From Desmodus rotundus (lineage: Eukaryota > Chordata > Mammalia > Chiroptera > Phyllostomidae), in the NCBI RefSeq assembly GCF_022682495.2, contig NC_071388.1, positions 85,809,073 through 85,873,072 on the forward strand: DNA of 64,000 nt, in the 5' to 3' direction. Position numbers and translations under genes: made by a program. A model generated the notes under the pieces. That model did not search any database. It was not told where the DNA came from and saw only the letters and a program-made list of their open reading frames with translations. Each line of letters opens with the position of its first letter. Within the stretch, counting starts at the first letter, position 1. Shown here in pieces: positions 21,766 to 33,019 of this stretch.

Positions 21766-22399
21766 TCATCTGAAAGGAGTACAAGATGCAAAAAATCAGT
21801 GCTCTTCCAGTTAAGGCAATTACAATCTCAAAACAGAAATGCATCAATTTACTTTCTAAAACTTTTTGCCTGAAATGAACCCAAATATTAACAATTATTA
21901 TTCAAATTGATTTGAGTAGCAAGAATAGAAAGGAAACCAAGAGTAAAGAAAAAGTAAGAGAAAGATGCAACTAAAAAAAAGTTGTTAGAAGAGCCACAAT
22001 CTTTATAAAGCACAGTCCTGACAACCCCATGGCTCCCCAGACTGACAAGAAAATAGTGGGCACTAAACCAGCTTCACTCCTGACCAAAATGCTCCCATTC
22101 TGAACACCAGCCCCAGAGCATCTGAAGGTCATATTTGTGCCAGGAACTTTAATATGGTATTCTATTTCAGTCTTACAATCATTCCATTATGTAGGCATTC
22201 AAAACTCTGTCACAAAGTACGCAAATCATGCAACTTCACAAATGTTCAATTGAGATAACAAGCTTATACTGTATAAACCTATGTTGAAACTTGCCTCTTT
22301 TTCTCTCCTTTGGGTGAAAATGTTCCTCTAGCTCACTCACATGCTAATCCATTAATTTAAAAAAGTATTTATTAAGCAATAGGTGGGATAACAAATTGG
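21766..22399. other. Unassigned AT-rich stretch
   Basis: No gene recognised. A MIR-like piece in reverse ('ccaggaactttaatatggta', 'cttacaatcattccattatg') is likely around 22130-22290. Confidence 0.5.
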
Positions 22400-24175
22400 T
22401 ATTTTGAGGAAATTAAAAATTCAGTAATAAAATTAAGAATATAATTCTATTTGAAATAGCATGACAAGTTAAATAATATTAAGAAAAAATTTAACAAAAG
22501 AAATACAAAACTTATACATTGGAAATTTTAAAACTTTGTTAAAGATGATCTAAATAATTGGAGGGACATTCTTGTTCATGGAAAGAAAGACTCAATATTG
22601 CTAAAATGATCATCCTCCCCAAGATAATCTAGATATTCAATGCAATTCTTATAAAAGTTCCAGCAGAGTTGTGTTTTTTTGTGGAAGTTGACAGATTCAT
22701 AAATTTATGTAGAAATCAAAACATCTAGAATTGACAAAAGAATTTTGAAAAAGAACAAGTTGTAGGACTTCCGTGTCTCAATTTAAAAACTTACCATAAA
22801 GCTATAGTTACCAAGACAGTGTGGTACTGGCCTAAAGATAGATATAGATCAATGGAACAGAACTGAGAGAGTACAGAAGTAAATCTTATATTTATGCTCA
22901 AATGAGTTTGACAACGGTCCCAAGGCAATTCATTGTTGAAAGAATTCTGCTCAACAAATGGTCCTGGGATAATGAATATCACCCCTCCCCCCCAAAAAAC
23001 AAAAACAAAACCTTACCATACACCCTACACAAAGATTAACTCAAAATGGACCATAGATGTAAATGTAAGAGCTAAAACAATAAAGTTTTTAGAAGAAAAT
23101 ATAAAAGAAAATCTCCTAGATCTTGAGTAGGCAAAGGTTTCTTAGGTATGATACCAAAGCACAGTGAATACAGGAAAAAAAAAGATAAAGTGGACATCAT
23201 CAAAATTTGAAACATTTTCACTTTAAAGTACATCATTAAGAAAATGAAAAGAGAAGCAACACACTGGGAGAAAATATTTGCAAAAATCATAGCAGATTAA
23301 AGACTTGTTTCCAAGGTATATAAAGAACTTTTAAAACTCAATAATAAAAAGATAAAAACTCAATCAAAAAGTGGGCAAAGACATGAAAAGAGAGTAGACC
23401 AAAGAAGATACACGAATGGCTAATAAGCACATGAAAAGATATTTAACATCATTGTTCATTAGGGAAATGCAAATTAAAACCACAATGAGATATCCTTTTG
23501 TGCCCACTAGAATGACCAGAAGACAGACAATAACCAATCTTGGTAAGAATGTGGAGAAACAGGATCTTTCATCTATTGTTGGTGAGAATGTAAATAATTT
23601 GACAGTTTCTTAAAAGTTAAACATACAATCTCATACAACCCAACCATTCTACTTCTAGGTATCTACTCCTACCCAAAAGAAATAAAAATATGTCCACACA
23701 AAGACTTGCACTAGAATGTTCATACCAATAAATAACAGAAACAAATCCAAATGTCCATCAGCTGGTGAATGGATACACAAAATGTGGTCTAGCCATACAA
23801 TGGAATATTATTCAGCAATAAAAAGGAACCATGTGATGGGTGAACTTCAAAACATTATGTGTAATAAAATACACAAAATAAAGGCACAAGAGATCACATA
23901 TTGTGTGATTTCACATACATAAAATTTCCAAAAAAGGGCACATTTATGGAAAAAGAAAGTAGAAAAGTGGTTGCCTGGGGTTGGAGGTATGTACTGGGAT
24001 TAACTGTAAATGGGCATGACGAATCTTATTGGGGGGATGAAAATGTTCTAAAATTGATTTATGGTTATGTTTGCATCACTTGAAGAGTCACTAAAAATCC
24101 TTGAATTGTGTACTTGAAATAGGTAAACTTTGTAAAATATACTGCAATAAAGTTCAGTAAAAAATTGTATAATTT
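22400..24175 (+). repeat. Old L1M: ORF2 C-terminal part and 3' UTR, degraded
   Basis: About 1.8 kb of sense L1. The ORF2 end is recognisable at DNA level: 'caatgcaattcttataaaag', 'agctatagttaccaagacag', 'atagatcaatggaacagaac', 'aaatgcaaattaaaaccac', 'tggaatattattcagcaata'. It is full of stops and frameshifts; only pieces of 60-70 codons remain open. It ends with the L1M 3' UTR ('gaattgtgtacttgaaat', 'ctgcaataaagttcag'). It is 5'-truncated before the reverse transcriptase core. Confidence 0.9.
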
Positions 24176-24673
24176 AAAAATAAATTAGTAAACGCCAATG
24201 CATCATTTGATTCTAGACGATACACACTTCACTGACTCAAGCTCAGGTCTGTAAGTCCTTACTGAAATGCTCCTCTTCTCACGGCCACACAGATCAGGCA
24301 CCAAGCAAGGCCTTCCTTATTCTGCCTGTGATCTTTCCTGCATGAACCCGCTTACCTTTCTTTCTGAAGCCATCCTACTGATGTAGATTTTCCTTACTTC
24401 CTTATTTAATTTTGTTATCATTGAAGGTGGTTTCCCTAACTCTGTGTATATGCTCTAGGTTAAACAGCATTAATTACTAGATTAATTTTCCAGTGACATT
24501 TGTTTTATCAGGTTGCACTTTCTATCCCCAGACATTTCACTGTTCTCATGGCAAGCAGTACACAATGCAAACAATGCCTTTCCTCTTTGGACCGACCTTA
24601 TATTTCCAATTTTATTTTTCACTCTTATAACAATCCCTTTACTCCATCAGATTGGTTTCCTCATTGTCCCCTA
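24176..24673. other. Unassigned non-coding stretch
   Basis: No gene, RNA or clear repeat. Words such as 'ccttcctta', 'gaaatgctcctcttctca' and 'ttgcactttctatccccag' suggest a much decayed L2 3' end around 24240-24560, on +. Confidence 0.4.
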
Positions 24674-25104
24674 CATTAGTTCCCTAAGGTTGCCGTAACA
24701 AATCGTTACAAACTATGTGGCTTAAGAAAAACAGAAATTTGTTCTTTTACAGTTTTGAATCCCGAATCTGAAATCCAGGTGTCAGCAGGGCCATGTTCCC
24801 TCCTAAGGGTCCGGGGGAGAATCCTTCATTACTTCTTCCAGCTTCTGGTGTTGCCAGCTGGTGTTCCTTGGTTTATATACACATCAACCCAATCTCTGCT
24901 CTCCCTTGACATGGCATTCTGCCCTGTGTGCTCTCCTGTTCTCTTCTCTTCTAAAGACACTTGTCATTAGGCCAATCTTAATCCAGGATGATCTCGAGAT
25001 CCTCAACTCAATTACATCTGACAAGATCCTTTATTCGAGTAAGTCCACATCCACGGGTTCTGAGTGGACATATCTTTTGAGGCCACGCCATTCAATCCAC
25101 TACA
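24674..25104 (-). mobile_element. ERVL-MaLR solo LTR (MLT1-like), antisense
   Basis: Begins with 'ttccctaaggttgccgtaac', 'aaactatgtggcttaag', 'gaaatttgttcttttacag', then 'gtgtcagcagggccatgttcc', 'cagcttctggtgttgcc', 'ttaatccaggatgatctcg', 'tcaattacatctgacaag', and ends 'attcaatccactaca'. This is the reverse of the MaLR layout. The 131-codon + frame across it has no recognisable protein content. Confidence 0.72.
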
Positions 25105-25375
25105 TCCCCAGCACCCCATGTCTTTTTTTATACTTTGGCCATTTTATTATCGTACCTGAAATTTCTCTTGCAGTCTCTTTGCCAGATCCTGCTCAGAATC
25201 TGAGTGTAGCTCACAAAGCTTCTCCTAATCAGAACACCATGTGTGAGTTTTTCTGAACTTCTATAGCAGCCAATGTCCCCTTCATCACTGCACTGTTCAT
25301 GTTCATGTTTGTATTTGTAGGTCCTGTTTACCAGCCAGATCTTAATCTCTCATGAGAAGATCTCAAACTCTGAAA

Positions 25376-25559
25376 CAGTGGATCTCAGCTTTGTTTGCAC
25401 ATTGGAATCACGTGGGGATCTTTCAAAAGATGTTGTTACTTTCGTCCCACCCCCAGAAGTTCTAATTTATCTGATGGTGAGGATATCCCAGGTATGGATA
25501 TTTTTTTAAAAGCTTGCTTATTTCATTCTAATGTGCAGCCAAGAATGAGGATTCACTGT
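25376..25559. mobile_element. MER5B-type hAT-Charlie MITE
   Basis: Ends 'cagtggatctcagc' and inverted 'gaggattcactg'. The interior has 'gcacattggaatcacgtgg' and inverted 'cattctaatgtgcagcc'. Confidence 0.83.
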
Positions 25560-25767
25560 TTGAAAGCACACCTTCTTAGGGAGGGCTAAAATTGGTGCTT
25601 GGGGTGGGGCAGTGGAACAAACATCTTAGATATTACAATAGATAGAAGTAAATAAATAGATATATAGTAGATATACCTATGGTACTAAAATTTCATGACA
25701 AGAAGGCAGTTAGGGGAAAAACATCTAAAATGACTTCTTAGAGGGGCAAAAGTGAAAAATGTGTTTG

Positions 25768-25880
25768 TAATGCTGCTCTAAAGTATATCAAAGTCACCTG
25801 TGGAACTTGACAAACTGCATGTGACTGAGCCCCCAGAGATTCTGACTCAGGAGTCTGGGCTATGGCCCCAAACTCTGTAT
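25768..25880 (+). mobile_element. MER5A fragment
   Basis: 'atcaaagtcacctgtggaac', 'gcccccagagattctgactc', 'aggagtctgggctatgg' fit MER5A. Both termini are missing. Confidence 0.65.
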
Positions 25881-25889
25881 ATTGAATAA

Positions 25890-26018
25890 CAACAAACATG
25901 TATTGGTGTGTACTTAAAATATAAAGTACTCTCCTGAGTGCACCCTCGCATCATTTCACTTTATAGATGAAGAAACAGAGGCACAGAGAGCAATTTTGCC
26001 CAAAGTCACTCAGCTAGT
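25890..26018 (-). repeat. MIR SINE, part 1 (split by a MITE)
   Basis: 'catttcactttatagatgaa', 'gaaacagaggcacagagagc', 'cccaaagtcactcagctag' match reverse MIR. It continues at 26270. Confidence 0.8.
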
Positions 26019-26020
26019 TA

Positions 26021-26267
26021 CCATATTTTTCAGACTATAAGATGCACTTCCCCCCCTCAAATTTGGGAGGAAAATGGAGGTGCATCTTATAGTCCCATGT
26101 AGCTTACCTGGCTCGCTGCAGGGATGAGGGAGGCGGCAGTGTAGCGGTGTCACAGGAGGCAGGAGCAGGACCACATTTTTTGCTTCAAAATTTTTTTCCC
26201 TATTTTCCTCCTCTAAAACCTAGGTGCGTCTTATGGTCCAGTGCTTCATATAGTCTGAAAAATACGG
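26021..26267. mobile_element. TcMar-type MITE nested in a MIR with TA duplication
   Basis: 247 bp non-coding DNA transposon. Left terminus 'ccatatttttcagactataa', right terminus inverted 'ccgtatttttcagactatat': about 27 bp of terminal inverted repeat with few differences. Flanked by TA at 26019-26020 and 26268-26269; removing the element plus one TA restores a continuous MIR ('cagctagtta|agtgac'). A second inner inverted repeat ('gatgcac' ... 'gtgcatctta') follows the left end. TA target choice points to a Tc1/mariner-type transposase supplied in trans. Confidence 0.85.
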
Positions 26268-26269
26268 TA

Positions 26270-26335
26270 AGTGACAAAGGAAAGATCTGAGCCCAGGCAT
26301 TTCTGTTCAGGTACTTAACCCCTAATCACAGGGCC
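26270..26335 (-). repeat. MIR SINE, part 2
   Basis: 'gtgacaaaggaaagatctg', 'agcccaggcatttctgtt' finish the MIR begun at 25890. Confidence 0.7.
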
Positions 26336-26765
26336 TCAAGTACTGAAGCTTGAGAACCGCTATACTGTAGGGTAGAAAACGTGCTCCATAATTCTCTTCT
26401 ATTTCCTTCCACGAGGAGCAGAATGCTTCATATATACAAGAGGCCAAAGAGCACTTACTGACTTAATGACCACAATACAAATAAAGAACCAAAGCCAGAC
26501 AACAGTAGGGCTATGGGGCACCTAGATCAAGATCCTCAGGAGCACAGGGGCTTAGGTTCCATTGGCTGACTGGGTTAGTTACCTTGAGTTACTGGTAAAT
26601 GGGCAAAGATGAAGCCTTTGTCCTTAGTCTGAGAGGTTTAGGTAGGACTTAGGAAATCTCCAGTTCTTTATGACAATTAACACAGAGTTGTAACAACAAA
26701 CATCTCAAAATGTTCATTGTTCATTGTTTCAAAAGCTACTTGATGGTTTTAAGATTCCTTTAATT
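26336..26765. other. Unassigned non-coding stretch
   Basis: No gene recognised. 'cttgagaaccgctatac' near 26350 could be the end of a lost MER5 copy. Confidence 0.45.
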
Positions 26766-27384
26766 CAGGAGTTCTTAACTTTTCTGAAGTTCCATGAACT
26801 CCATTGCCAATCATCTCTGCAGTCACATAATATGTATTTTGAAAATTGTTCTGAGAAAGGGTAGTCTATAGACCACTTCTCAGAATAATGTTCCTAGTAT
26901 GTAAAAAAGTTATGAGATTACAAAGGAACCAAATAGTACACTGGATTACATTTATCAAAATATTTTTAACTGTATAATAGGGTAATATCTGTGTTTCATT
27001 ATTAAGATTTTTAAAAAGATCTATTCATAAGTATAAAATCAACTAACTTGAAAACGTGACAAGTGTGAATATTTCAAGCTGTCTTTAACAACTAAAATGT
27101 GACACAGAAGTAGGTTTACAGTTGTGAGTACATGAAACACAGAGTTTATTCTTGTATTATTATTTATTATGTATTATTTATTTGCATTATACTTGTAAAC
27201 CTCCTTTTGCCCATCCGTATAAATCTGATTTCTATTTGGTGACAAAGAGTAACAGGTACTGCTAACACTCATGGTTTTGTTACCAAATTAATAGTAGAAA
27301 GAAATAACTAATTCTGAGATAATGAAAATGGAAGTGTAAATGGACTGCTTCGGGGGACCTGTGGATCCCAGGTTCAAACCCCTG
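26766..27384. mobile_element. Ancient hAT-like DNA transposon with nested MITE
   Basis: Terminal inverted repeats 'caggagttcttaac' on the left (26766) and inverted 'caggggtttgaacctgg' on the right (ending 27384), plus inner phrases 'cttctgaagttccatgaact' and 'gacctgtggatcccagg'. The interior is about 620 bp, AT-rich and non-coding, and hosts a mariner MITE (27095-27217). Family within hAT not assigned; no 8 bp duplication is visible. Confidence 0.6.
27095..27217 (-). mobile_element. Mariner-type MITE, copy A (123 bp)
   Basis: Flanked by TA (27093-27094, 27218-27219). The termini are inverted repeats built around 'gtaggtttacagttgt' on the left and 'cttgtaaacctccttttg' on the right. Its reverse complement aligns along its whole length with the copy at 31360-31480 (shared 'aataatacaagaata' and 'tgtactcacaactgtaaacc'). 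Non-coding. Confidence 0.8.
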
Positions 27385-27689
27385 CTATAGAACTCTAATA
27401 GCCTAACACTGTCTGCCAAATCCTGCCAGTTTGGCCTGTCTCAATGTGAGGAAATGCCATTGACCAGCTCCATCACTGTCAAAATCTTTGGCCATGAAGG
27501 TTTTTCCAAAAGTTCAGAACACACTCTCTTGACAAAGCAGCAGCTTTGGACACAGTGACCCTTAAAATCACAAGAGCTGAGCAGTGTGCTGGGGAAGGAT
27601 TAGTTAGAAAAGTATTTCTGGAAAACACCATAGCTTTGTCTTTATTTTTCTTAGCAATCAACTGGGGAATCTAGAAAAAAAATACAGAT
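27385..27689. other. Unassigned non-coding stretch
   Basis: No gene or repeat I can name. The 60-codon minus frame at 27479-27661 is not similar to a known protein. Confidence 0.5.
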
Positions 27690-27865
27690 TCTTGGACACT
27701 CTCAGCCTCCTACCCCCCAACACACCTCTCTCTCCTCTCTCTTCCTCCCCCTTCCCCCACCATGCACACATACTTCAGTTTCTATTTCAGTGGGTTTGGG
27801 GTGGGGTCCAGGAATCTGCATTTAAAATGATCCTTTCAGGTGATTTAAGTTGTTGCTGCTCAGGT
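27690..27865 (+). mobile_element. MER5A copy with CT-rich expansion
   Basis: 'cagtgggtttggggtgggg', 'tccaggaatctgcatttaaa', 'aatgatcctttcaggtgatt' identify MER5A. The expected left half is replaced by a pyrimidine tract at 27725-27765. Confidence 0.68.
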
Positions 27866-28085
27866 GCATTAGCCTAGAGTCTAGCTTACCAGAAACTTCT
27901 TTTGAGAACAATTTGTTTTTCCAAATGGCAGAGAAAGAAGCAAGTAGTCAAGTCTTTCAGAACATTTCCCAACAGCTGTCAGGCCAGCACCATGTCAGAT
28001 GGCCTGTTTAGGGCAGACACAGCCTAACTCTAAGATTCACTGTCAGGGCAGAACAGTTTACGGCTCCCATCAAAAATAAAATCTT

Positions 28086-29031
28086 TTTTTTTTGCACATA
28101 TCTGTCCAGATCTCTCAATACCATTTACTGAAGAGGCTATTTTTACTCCATTTCATGCTCCTGCCCCTTTTATCAAATATTAATTGACCATATAGACATG
28201 GGTTTGTTTCTGGGCTCTCTGTTCTGTTCCATTGATCTGTATGTCTATCCTTGTGCCAGTACCAGACTGTTCTGATTATAGTGCACTTGTAATACAGTTT
28301 GATATCAGGTATTGTGATCCCTCCTACTTTGTTCTTCTTTCTCAAGATTGCTGGGGCTATTCAGGGTCATTTTTGGTTCCATATAAATTTTTGAAATATT
28401 TGTTCTAAATCTGTGAAATTTCTGGGATTATACCCTCAGAATCCTGAAACACCCATTCAAAAGAACCTATGCACCCCAATGTTCATAGCAGCATTATTTA
28501 CAATAGTCAAGTGCTGGAAACAGCCTAAGTGCCATCAGTAAATTAGTGGATCAAAAAACTGTGGTACATTTACACGGTGGAATACTATGCTGCAAAAAGA
28601 AAGAAGGAGCTCCTACCTTTTGAGAAAGCATGGATGGAACTGGAGAGCATTATGCTAAGTGAAGTAAGCCAGGCAGCCAAAGACAAATACCATATGATCT
28701 CACCTATGAGAGGAGCCTAATGACCAAAACAAATAAACCAGCAAAGTAGAATCAGAGGCATGGAAACAAGGAACAAGACTGACAGTGATCAGAGGGGAGG
28801 GGGAGGGGGAGAAAGAGGGAAAGGAGAGGAAAAGTCTAGTTAAGGAACAGGTATGAATGACCCATGGACAGGGACAACAGGGTGAAGATTGACTGTGGGA
28901 GTGGGAGTGGGCAGGGCAGTGGAGAGCAAAGGGAAAAATTGGGACAACTGTAAAAGAACAGTAAAATTAAAAAATAAAAAAGTAATAAAAAATAAAATAA
29001 AATACCATAATACAAAACTTAAACAAAAAAG
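28086..29031 (+). mobile_element. 5'-inverted, truncated L1 (twin priming)
   Basis: A single L1 insertion in two opposed parts. 28086-28425 is ORF2 sequence in reverse; from about 28426 the sequence switches to sense, with the ORF2 end ('gcagcattatttacaatagt', 'ggaatactatgctgcaaaaa', 'catggatggaactggagagc') and the 3' UTR ending 'attgggacaactgtaaaaga' plus an A-rich tail. A 12 bp target duplication 'aaataaaatctt' flanks the whole (28074-28085 and 29032-29043), showing one event. This arrangement is the known product of twin priming. Its 3' UTR shares blocks with the HAL1 3' ends. Confidence 0.9.
28115..28345 (-). pseudogene. L1 ORF2 C-terminal fragment (inverted part)
   Basis: A 76-codon open piece of the L1 ORF2 protein region downstream of the reverse transcriptase core. 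It carries '[14 protein letters not shown]', '[16 protein letters not shown]' and '[18 protein letters not shown]', all characteristic of mammalian L1 ORF2p. It is only a fragment, with no catalytic residues, stranded by the inversion. Confidence 0.9.
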
Positions 29032-29043
29032 AAATAAAATCTT

Positions 29044-30340
29044 GTAACTAAATTTTCATCTTTTGAGAAACGGGAACATTCTCCCTCTTTCTCTTCCCTA
29101 CCTTCCTTGTGCACTCCCTAGGATGCTGCAAAGACCAAAAGGAATTCCACAAGAGGCTTGGAGTCTTAACTAAGGTGCCAAATACATACATTGATGTTTC
29201 AAGAACCCCATAACTCTGGAGCACACAGGGTAAGGATTTCTTGGACCCAGGAGGCTTGTTGTTCCAAAGTGTACGGCAGAACTCCTTTATCTTATCTGCA
29301 ATCTGGAAGATAACTCCAAATTGTGTCAAGAGAACAACCACATAAACCTCTGTCATTCAACCCTTGAACTTTTTTTCTGGGAGAAACACAGGAGGGAAGT
29401 TTGAGACTTCCTAATCCTTTTATGTCATTATTCTCACTAGTCAAAACTTATTAGAAATTTAACTGAAGTCACCTAGATTCTATCTAGCACACAGGTGGTA
29501 AATTCTTCATTCAGGAATGAATGTATCTAAACAGAGAGGTTGGAATTGTAGTTTTTTTGTGTTATCAAAGAAGCTAAATATTTTCCTGACATATTAAACA
29601 CATCTTTTATATGTAACAAATGCCAAGTTACATTTATTAGTAATTACACTGTGATTTATTTTTTCCCCTCTTGACATATGACTATAGCTCCTGGCAATTA
29701 ATTTAATTTATCAGTGTTTTAAACATTTGAAAGCTTCCTATTTAATAGGTAGTCAGTTAAATGTATAGAATTTATGGACTACTCTCCAGGGTCCCATCTA
29801 CCTCTCACAAATAACATATAGCACCTATTACTACTTTTGTTGGTTTCCCCATGTTATCTCTCTAATGCTTACAACAAAGAAAATATTTATTGAATAAATT
29901 CTAAGCCAAGCACTGTATTTACTATTCTACTATATTTAGTCTCATTTGATCTGATTAATTAAATATTCCTCACTAAATGCTATAAGGCCAATTAAATTAT
30001 CACAATATCATTTTAGAAACTAAAAAACCTGAATGTGAAGAACACTAAATATATTTCTAAGATTTCCAAGAATCACTGGAAAAACTAACATAAAACTTAA
30101 AGTTGGTAAGGCCCAAGGGTTTATAATTTTTAGTTCATGGGTCAGCAAATTACAGCTAAAGGTGAAATCTGGCCTACTACCTGTTTTATTGAAACACAAC
30201 TTACTCATTTACAACTCTGAAAGATGAGCTGAAATAAGAAATATTATGGACTCCAAATCCTTATTTTCAAAATCCCACTAAAGACTAAACATGTTGAAAA
30301 TGACTGACAATGTTATTATGCTGACGGTATTTTAATAAAT
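29044..30340. other. Unassigned non-coding stretch
   Basis: No gene recognised. The 102-codon minus frame at 29048-29356 shows no family signature. A MIR/L2-like patch lies around 29860-30000 ('aatatttattgaataaatt', 'caagcactgtatttac'). Confidence 0.5.
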
Positions 30341-30357
30341 AAATTGTGGTGTGTTTA

Positions 30358-30564
30358 GCCCTGAATGGTGTGGCTCCATTGGTTGGGTGTCATTCCACAA
30401 AGCAAAGGATCACCGGTTCAATTTATGGTAGGGGCACACGTCCGGGGTTGCAAGTTTCGTATCCAGTCAGGGCACATAAGGAGAGGCAACCAGTTGATGT
30501 TTTTCTCCCTCTCTTTGTCTCTCCTTTCCCCTCTCTCTAAAAATAAGTAAACAAAATCTTTTAA
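30358..30564 (+). mobile_element. VES SINE with 17 bp target duplication
   Basis: 'gccctgaatggtgtggctcc' (A-box region), 'caccggttcaattta' (B-box), 'ggggcacacgtccgggg', 'gagaggcaaccagttgatg', a CT-rich stretch and an AAAT-type tail. Flanked by 'aaattgtggtgtgttta' (30341-30357) and 'aaattgtggtatgttta' (30565-30581), one difference. Pol III-type internal promoter; no protein. Confidence 0.93.
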
Positions 30565-30581
30565 AAATTGTGGTATGTTTA

Positions 30582-31359
30582 TATTTGCCAGATTGATCAG
30601 ATCTTAAAACATTAGAACACATGGATATTTACTATTTATTTTTTAATTGTCTGTCCTGATATTCAAAGACCACTTGATGATAGGGAACAGAAGCACACTG
30701 GAAGCTTATGTGAAGGCCAAATCCAAGGAAAATTGCAGAATGCAAAGGGAGGACGAATCACTGAGTCTCATGGCTGGAATGGGCTAGAAAGCCATCAGAG
30801 TCCACTGGCCACTTATTTCTCCAGCGCTCACTCTTTTCAAAACCACATGATCGCTCATCTCAATGCTTCCTGACTGTTTAGCACCTGTCCCACCTCGAAA
30901 GCCCCTAAATGGAGGCCTTGCTATCTGACCTTACACATCTAGGTTTTGTGGCCATTAACATAGTCTCTGGGTCAAATTCCTTGTCCGAGCATCTGATGCA
31001 TTGACAGGGATATATGTGATAGAAAGTTCTCTCCCTTCCCATGTTTTGGAGGATCAAGTTCTCCAAGAAAACTGAATGGAGGAGAAAAAATGATTGTCAT
31101 CACTTTATGTGCCTTGTTAAAGTGACTCTTGACACGATGGAGGTGGGTGTCCATCCTTCACATGGCACTACAAGCTGCTGTAGGAGGTTATCATGTCCTT
31201 TAGTTTTGCTTATCTGGATAAAAGGTAGAAAACCATTCTCTAATGTGATTTATAATGATGTATTATGTCAAGGAGGAAAAGCTTTGCAGAAGTATTACAT
31301 TTCAAACTAATGCAAACATATGATAACAGCTGTCCTTAAAGTATTTAACTTAGTATATA
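30582..31359. other. Unassigned non-coding stretch
   Basis: No gene seen. An old MER-like patch is possible but not assignable. Confidence 0.5.
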
Positions 31360-31480
31360 CACGGTGGGTAAAACTAGGCTGACAGTTGTATATGTGGAAA
31401 TAATACAATAATTAATAAATAATACAAGAATAATCTGTTTTGTGTACTCACAACTGTAAACCTACTTTTGCCCCACCCTG
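31360..31480 (+). mobile_element. Mariner-type MITE, copy B (121 bp)
   Basis: Flanked by TA at 31358-31359 and 31481-31482. Left end 'cacggtgggtaaaactagg', right end inverted 'cagggtggggcaaaagtagg'. Internal 'aataattaataaataataca' matches copy A in reverse. Non-coding. Confidence 0.85.
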
Positions 31481-31482
31481 TA

Positions 31483-32124
31483 TTCTTAAATAACTGAAAA
31501 TTAAATCAAGTTATTGAGAGAAGATTTGCATCACTTTGATGTGCTGTGAATGTCACTTTTGTTTTAGCTCCTTAATATTTTTTTGCTTGCCTTCTGTGTA
31601 TTTCTTGTAATATTTATGCTTAGCAAAATGGGAATACCAATAAATACCACAATTTTATATGCCCAATTTTATCAGCAGCAGAACGTTTAGCCTATTGGTA
31701 GATTTTAAAGGTATTACTATGTCTGTCCTAGTATACTTTTTAGCAATTTTCCAACGAATTCTTGGGATGACATTTATAATGTAGTAATAGTCCATTTTCA
31801 AACTCCCATCTGAGGTCATAATGTTGACCTGAAAAATTAACAGTATATATTTGCTGTTCATCCAACAGTTGGTACAACTTCTAATTATTTTATAATTGAT
31901 TTGATGAGTGCAGTTTCTTTTGTACATGAAAATGATAATCCTTTCCCAACTGAACTTATACTTGGATTGTTCTCCTTTGTGAAAAAGAAAAACCCTCATA
32001 TTTATAAATTAGTTGATCGAGATTGGAAGTGTTTTCCCAGACCAAAGTACAGTGTCTTCCTCTATAAAATTCTACTTTATTCCATGAATGAGAGTGTGAT
32101 TTTGGATTATGAGTTATAATGTAT
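31483..32124. other. Unassigned AT-rich stretch
   Basis: No gene recognised. A 114-codon minus frame (31655-31999) overlaps a + frame (31901-32119). Both lack recognisable domains. The minus frame has words such as 'RCTNCWMNSKYILL' suggestive of nothing I know. Confidence 0.45.
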
Positions 32125-32620
32125 CTTGTCATCATATAACATTTGTTGAGTGCCTACAATAATCAAAGCATCATGTTAGAAGTCTGGAGTACAATAATGA
32201 GTAAGATAATCACTGTCCTCAAAGAGCTTATATTCGTTAGGGAGCAGTCACTAAACCTTCCACACCTTATTTTGACATGTGTGTAATACTAGAAGGATGA
32301 ACAAATCCCATGAGAGAACAGAAAAAAACTATTAATTATTCTAGGAGTGAGACATGGAAAACTGCATATGACATGATCTTTGAGTTTGGCCTTGAAGGAA
32401 GAAAGAAAAATTCATGCAAAAGAGGACATGAGAAAATATTATAAAAGTGAGGCAAAATAATTACATTAGGAAAAGGATTGTGTCTAGTATGGCTGCAATG
32501 TATTGGGGAAAGAGATTAGAAATAAAGTGGGATACACGAGATGGGACCATGGTATAACTGCAAGGCATTCAAAGGCAACATAAAGACAATGGAAAACCAT
32601 TGAAAGCTTTTAAAAAATAT
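32125..32620 (-). repeat. L2-like start plus ancient interspersed repeat
   Basis: The first 140 bp ('acatttgttgagtgcctaca', 'tctggagtacaataatgag', 'cctcaaagagcttatattc') are typical of L2-type sequence in reverse. What follows ('gtttggccttgaaggaaga', 'ggaaaaccattgaaagcttt') matches the same unassigned ancient consensus as 19545-20060, but an earlier part. Confidence 0.55.
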
Positions 32621-33019
32621 TTTTTTAAGTTTTTTAATCTGAGGACTTATAAAAGCGTACTTATGTTTCAGAAAAATAATGCATGTGGCAAGGTGGAGTA
32701 TTAATTAAACTGCAGTGATTCCATGGATATTCATCTAGCACCAATCTAATTTCCTTCATTCTGCAATAATGATATTCACCCATTTATTCACTTAACAATC
32801 ACATGCCAAAAGTCCTATTTTGAGTTATCATAACCAAGTACATATTACTACCATTGATTAACTAACAGTTAATTCCTTTCAACTTCAAGAAACCCCAATA
32901 TTCTTAGATTTCCTTTGTATTAAGTCTACAGATGTAACTTTCAGTAGTAGTCAAGCCTTGTTTACATTGTTTGCTTCTTAACATTTGTAATTATGCAATA
33001 TGAAGGTGTATATCATTAT
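32621..33019. other. Unassigned AT-rich stretch
   Basis: Reverse L1 3' UTR-like words ('aaaaataatgcatgtggc', 'ttccttcattctgcaata') may be present. Nothing firm. Confidence 0.4.
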
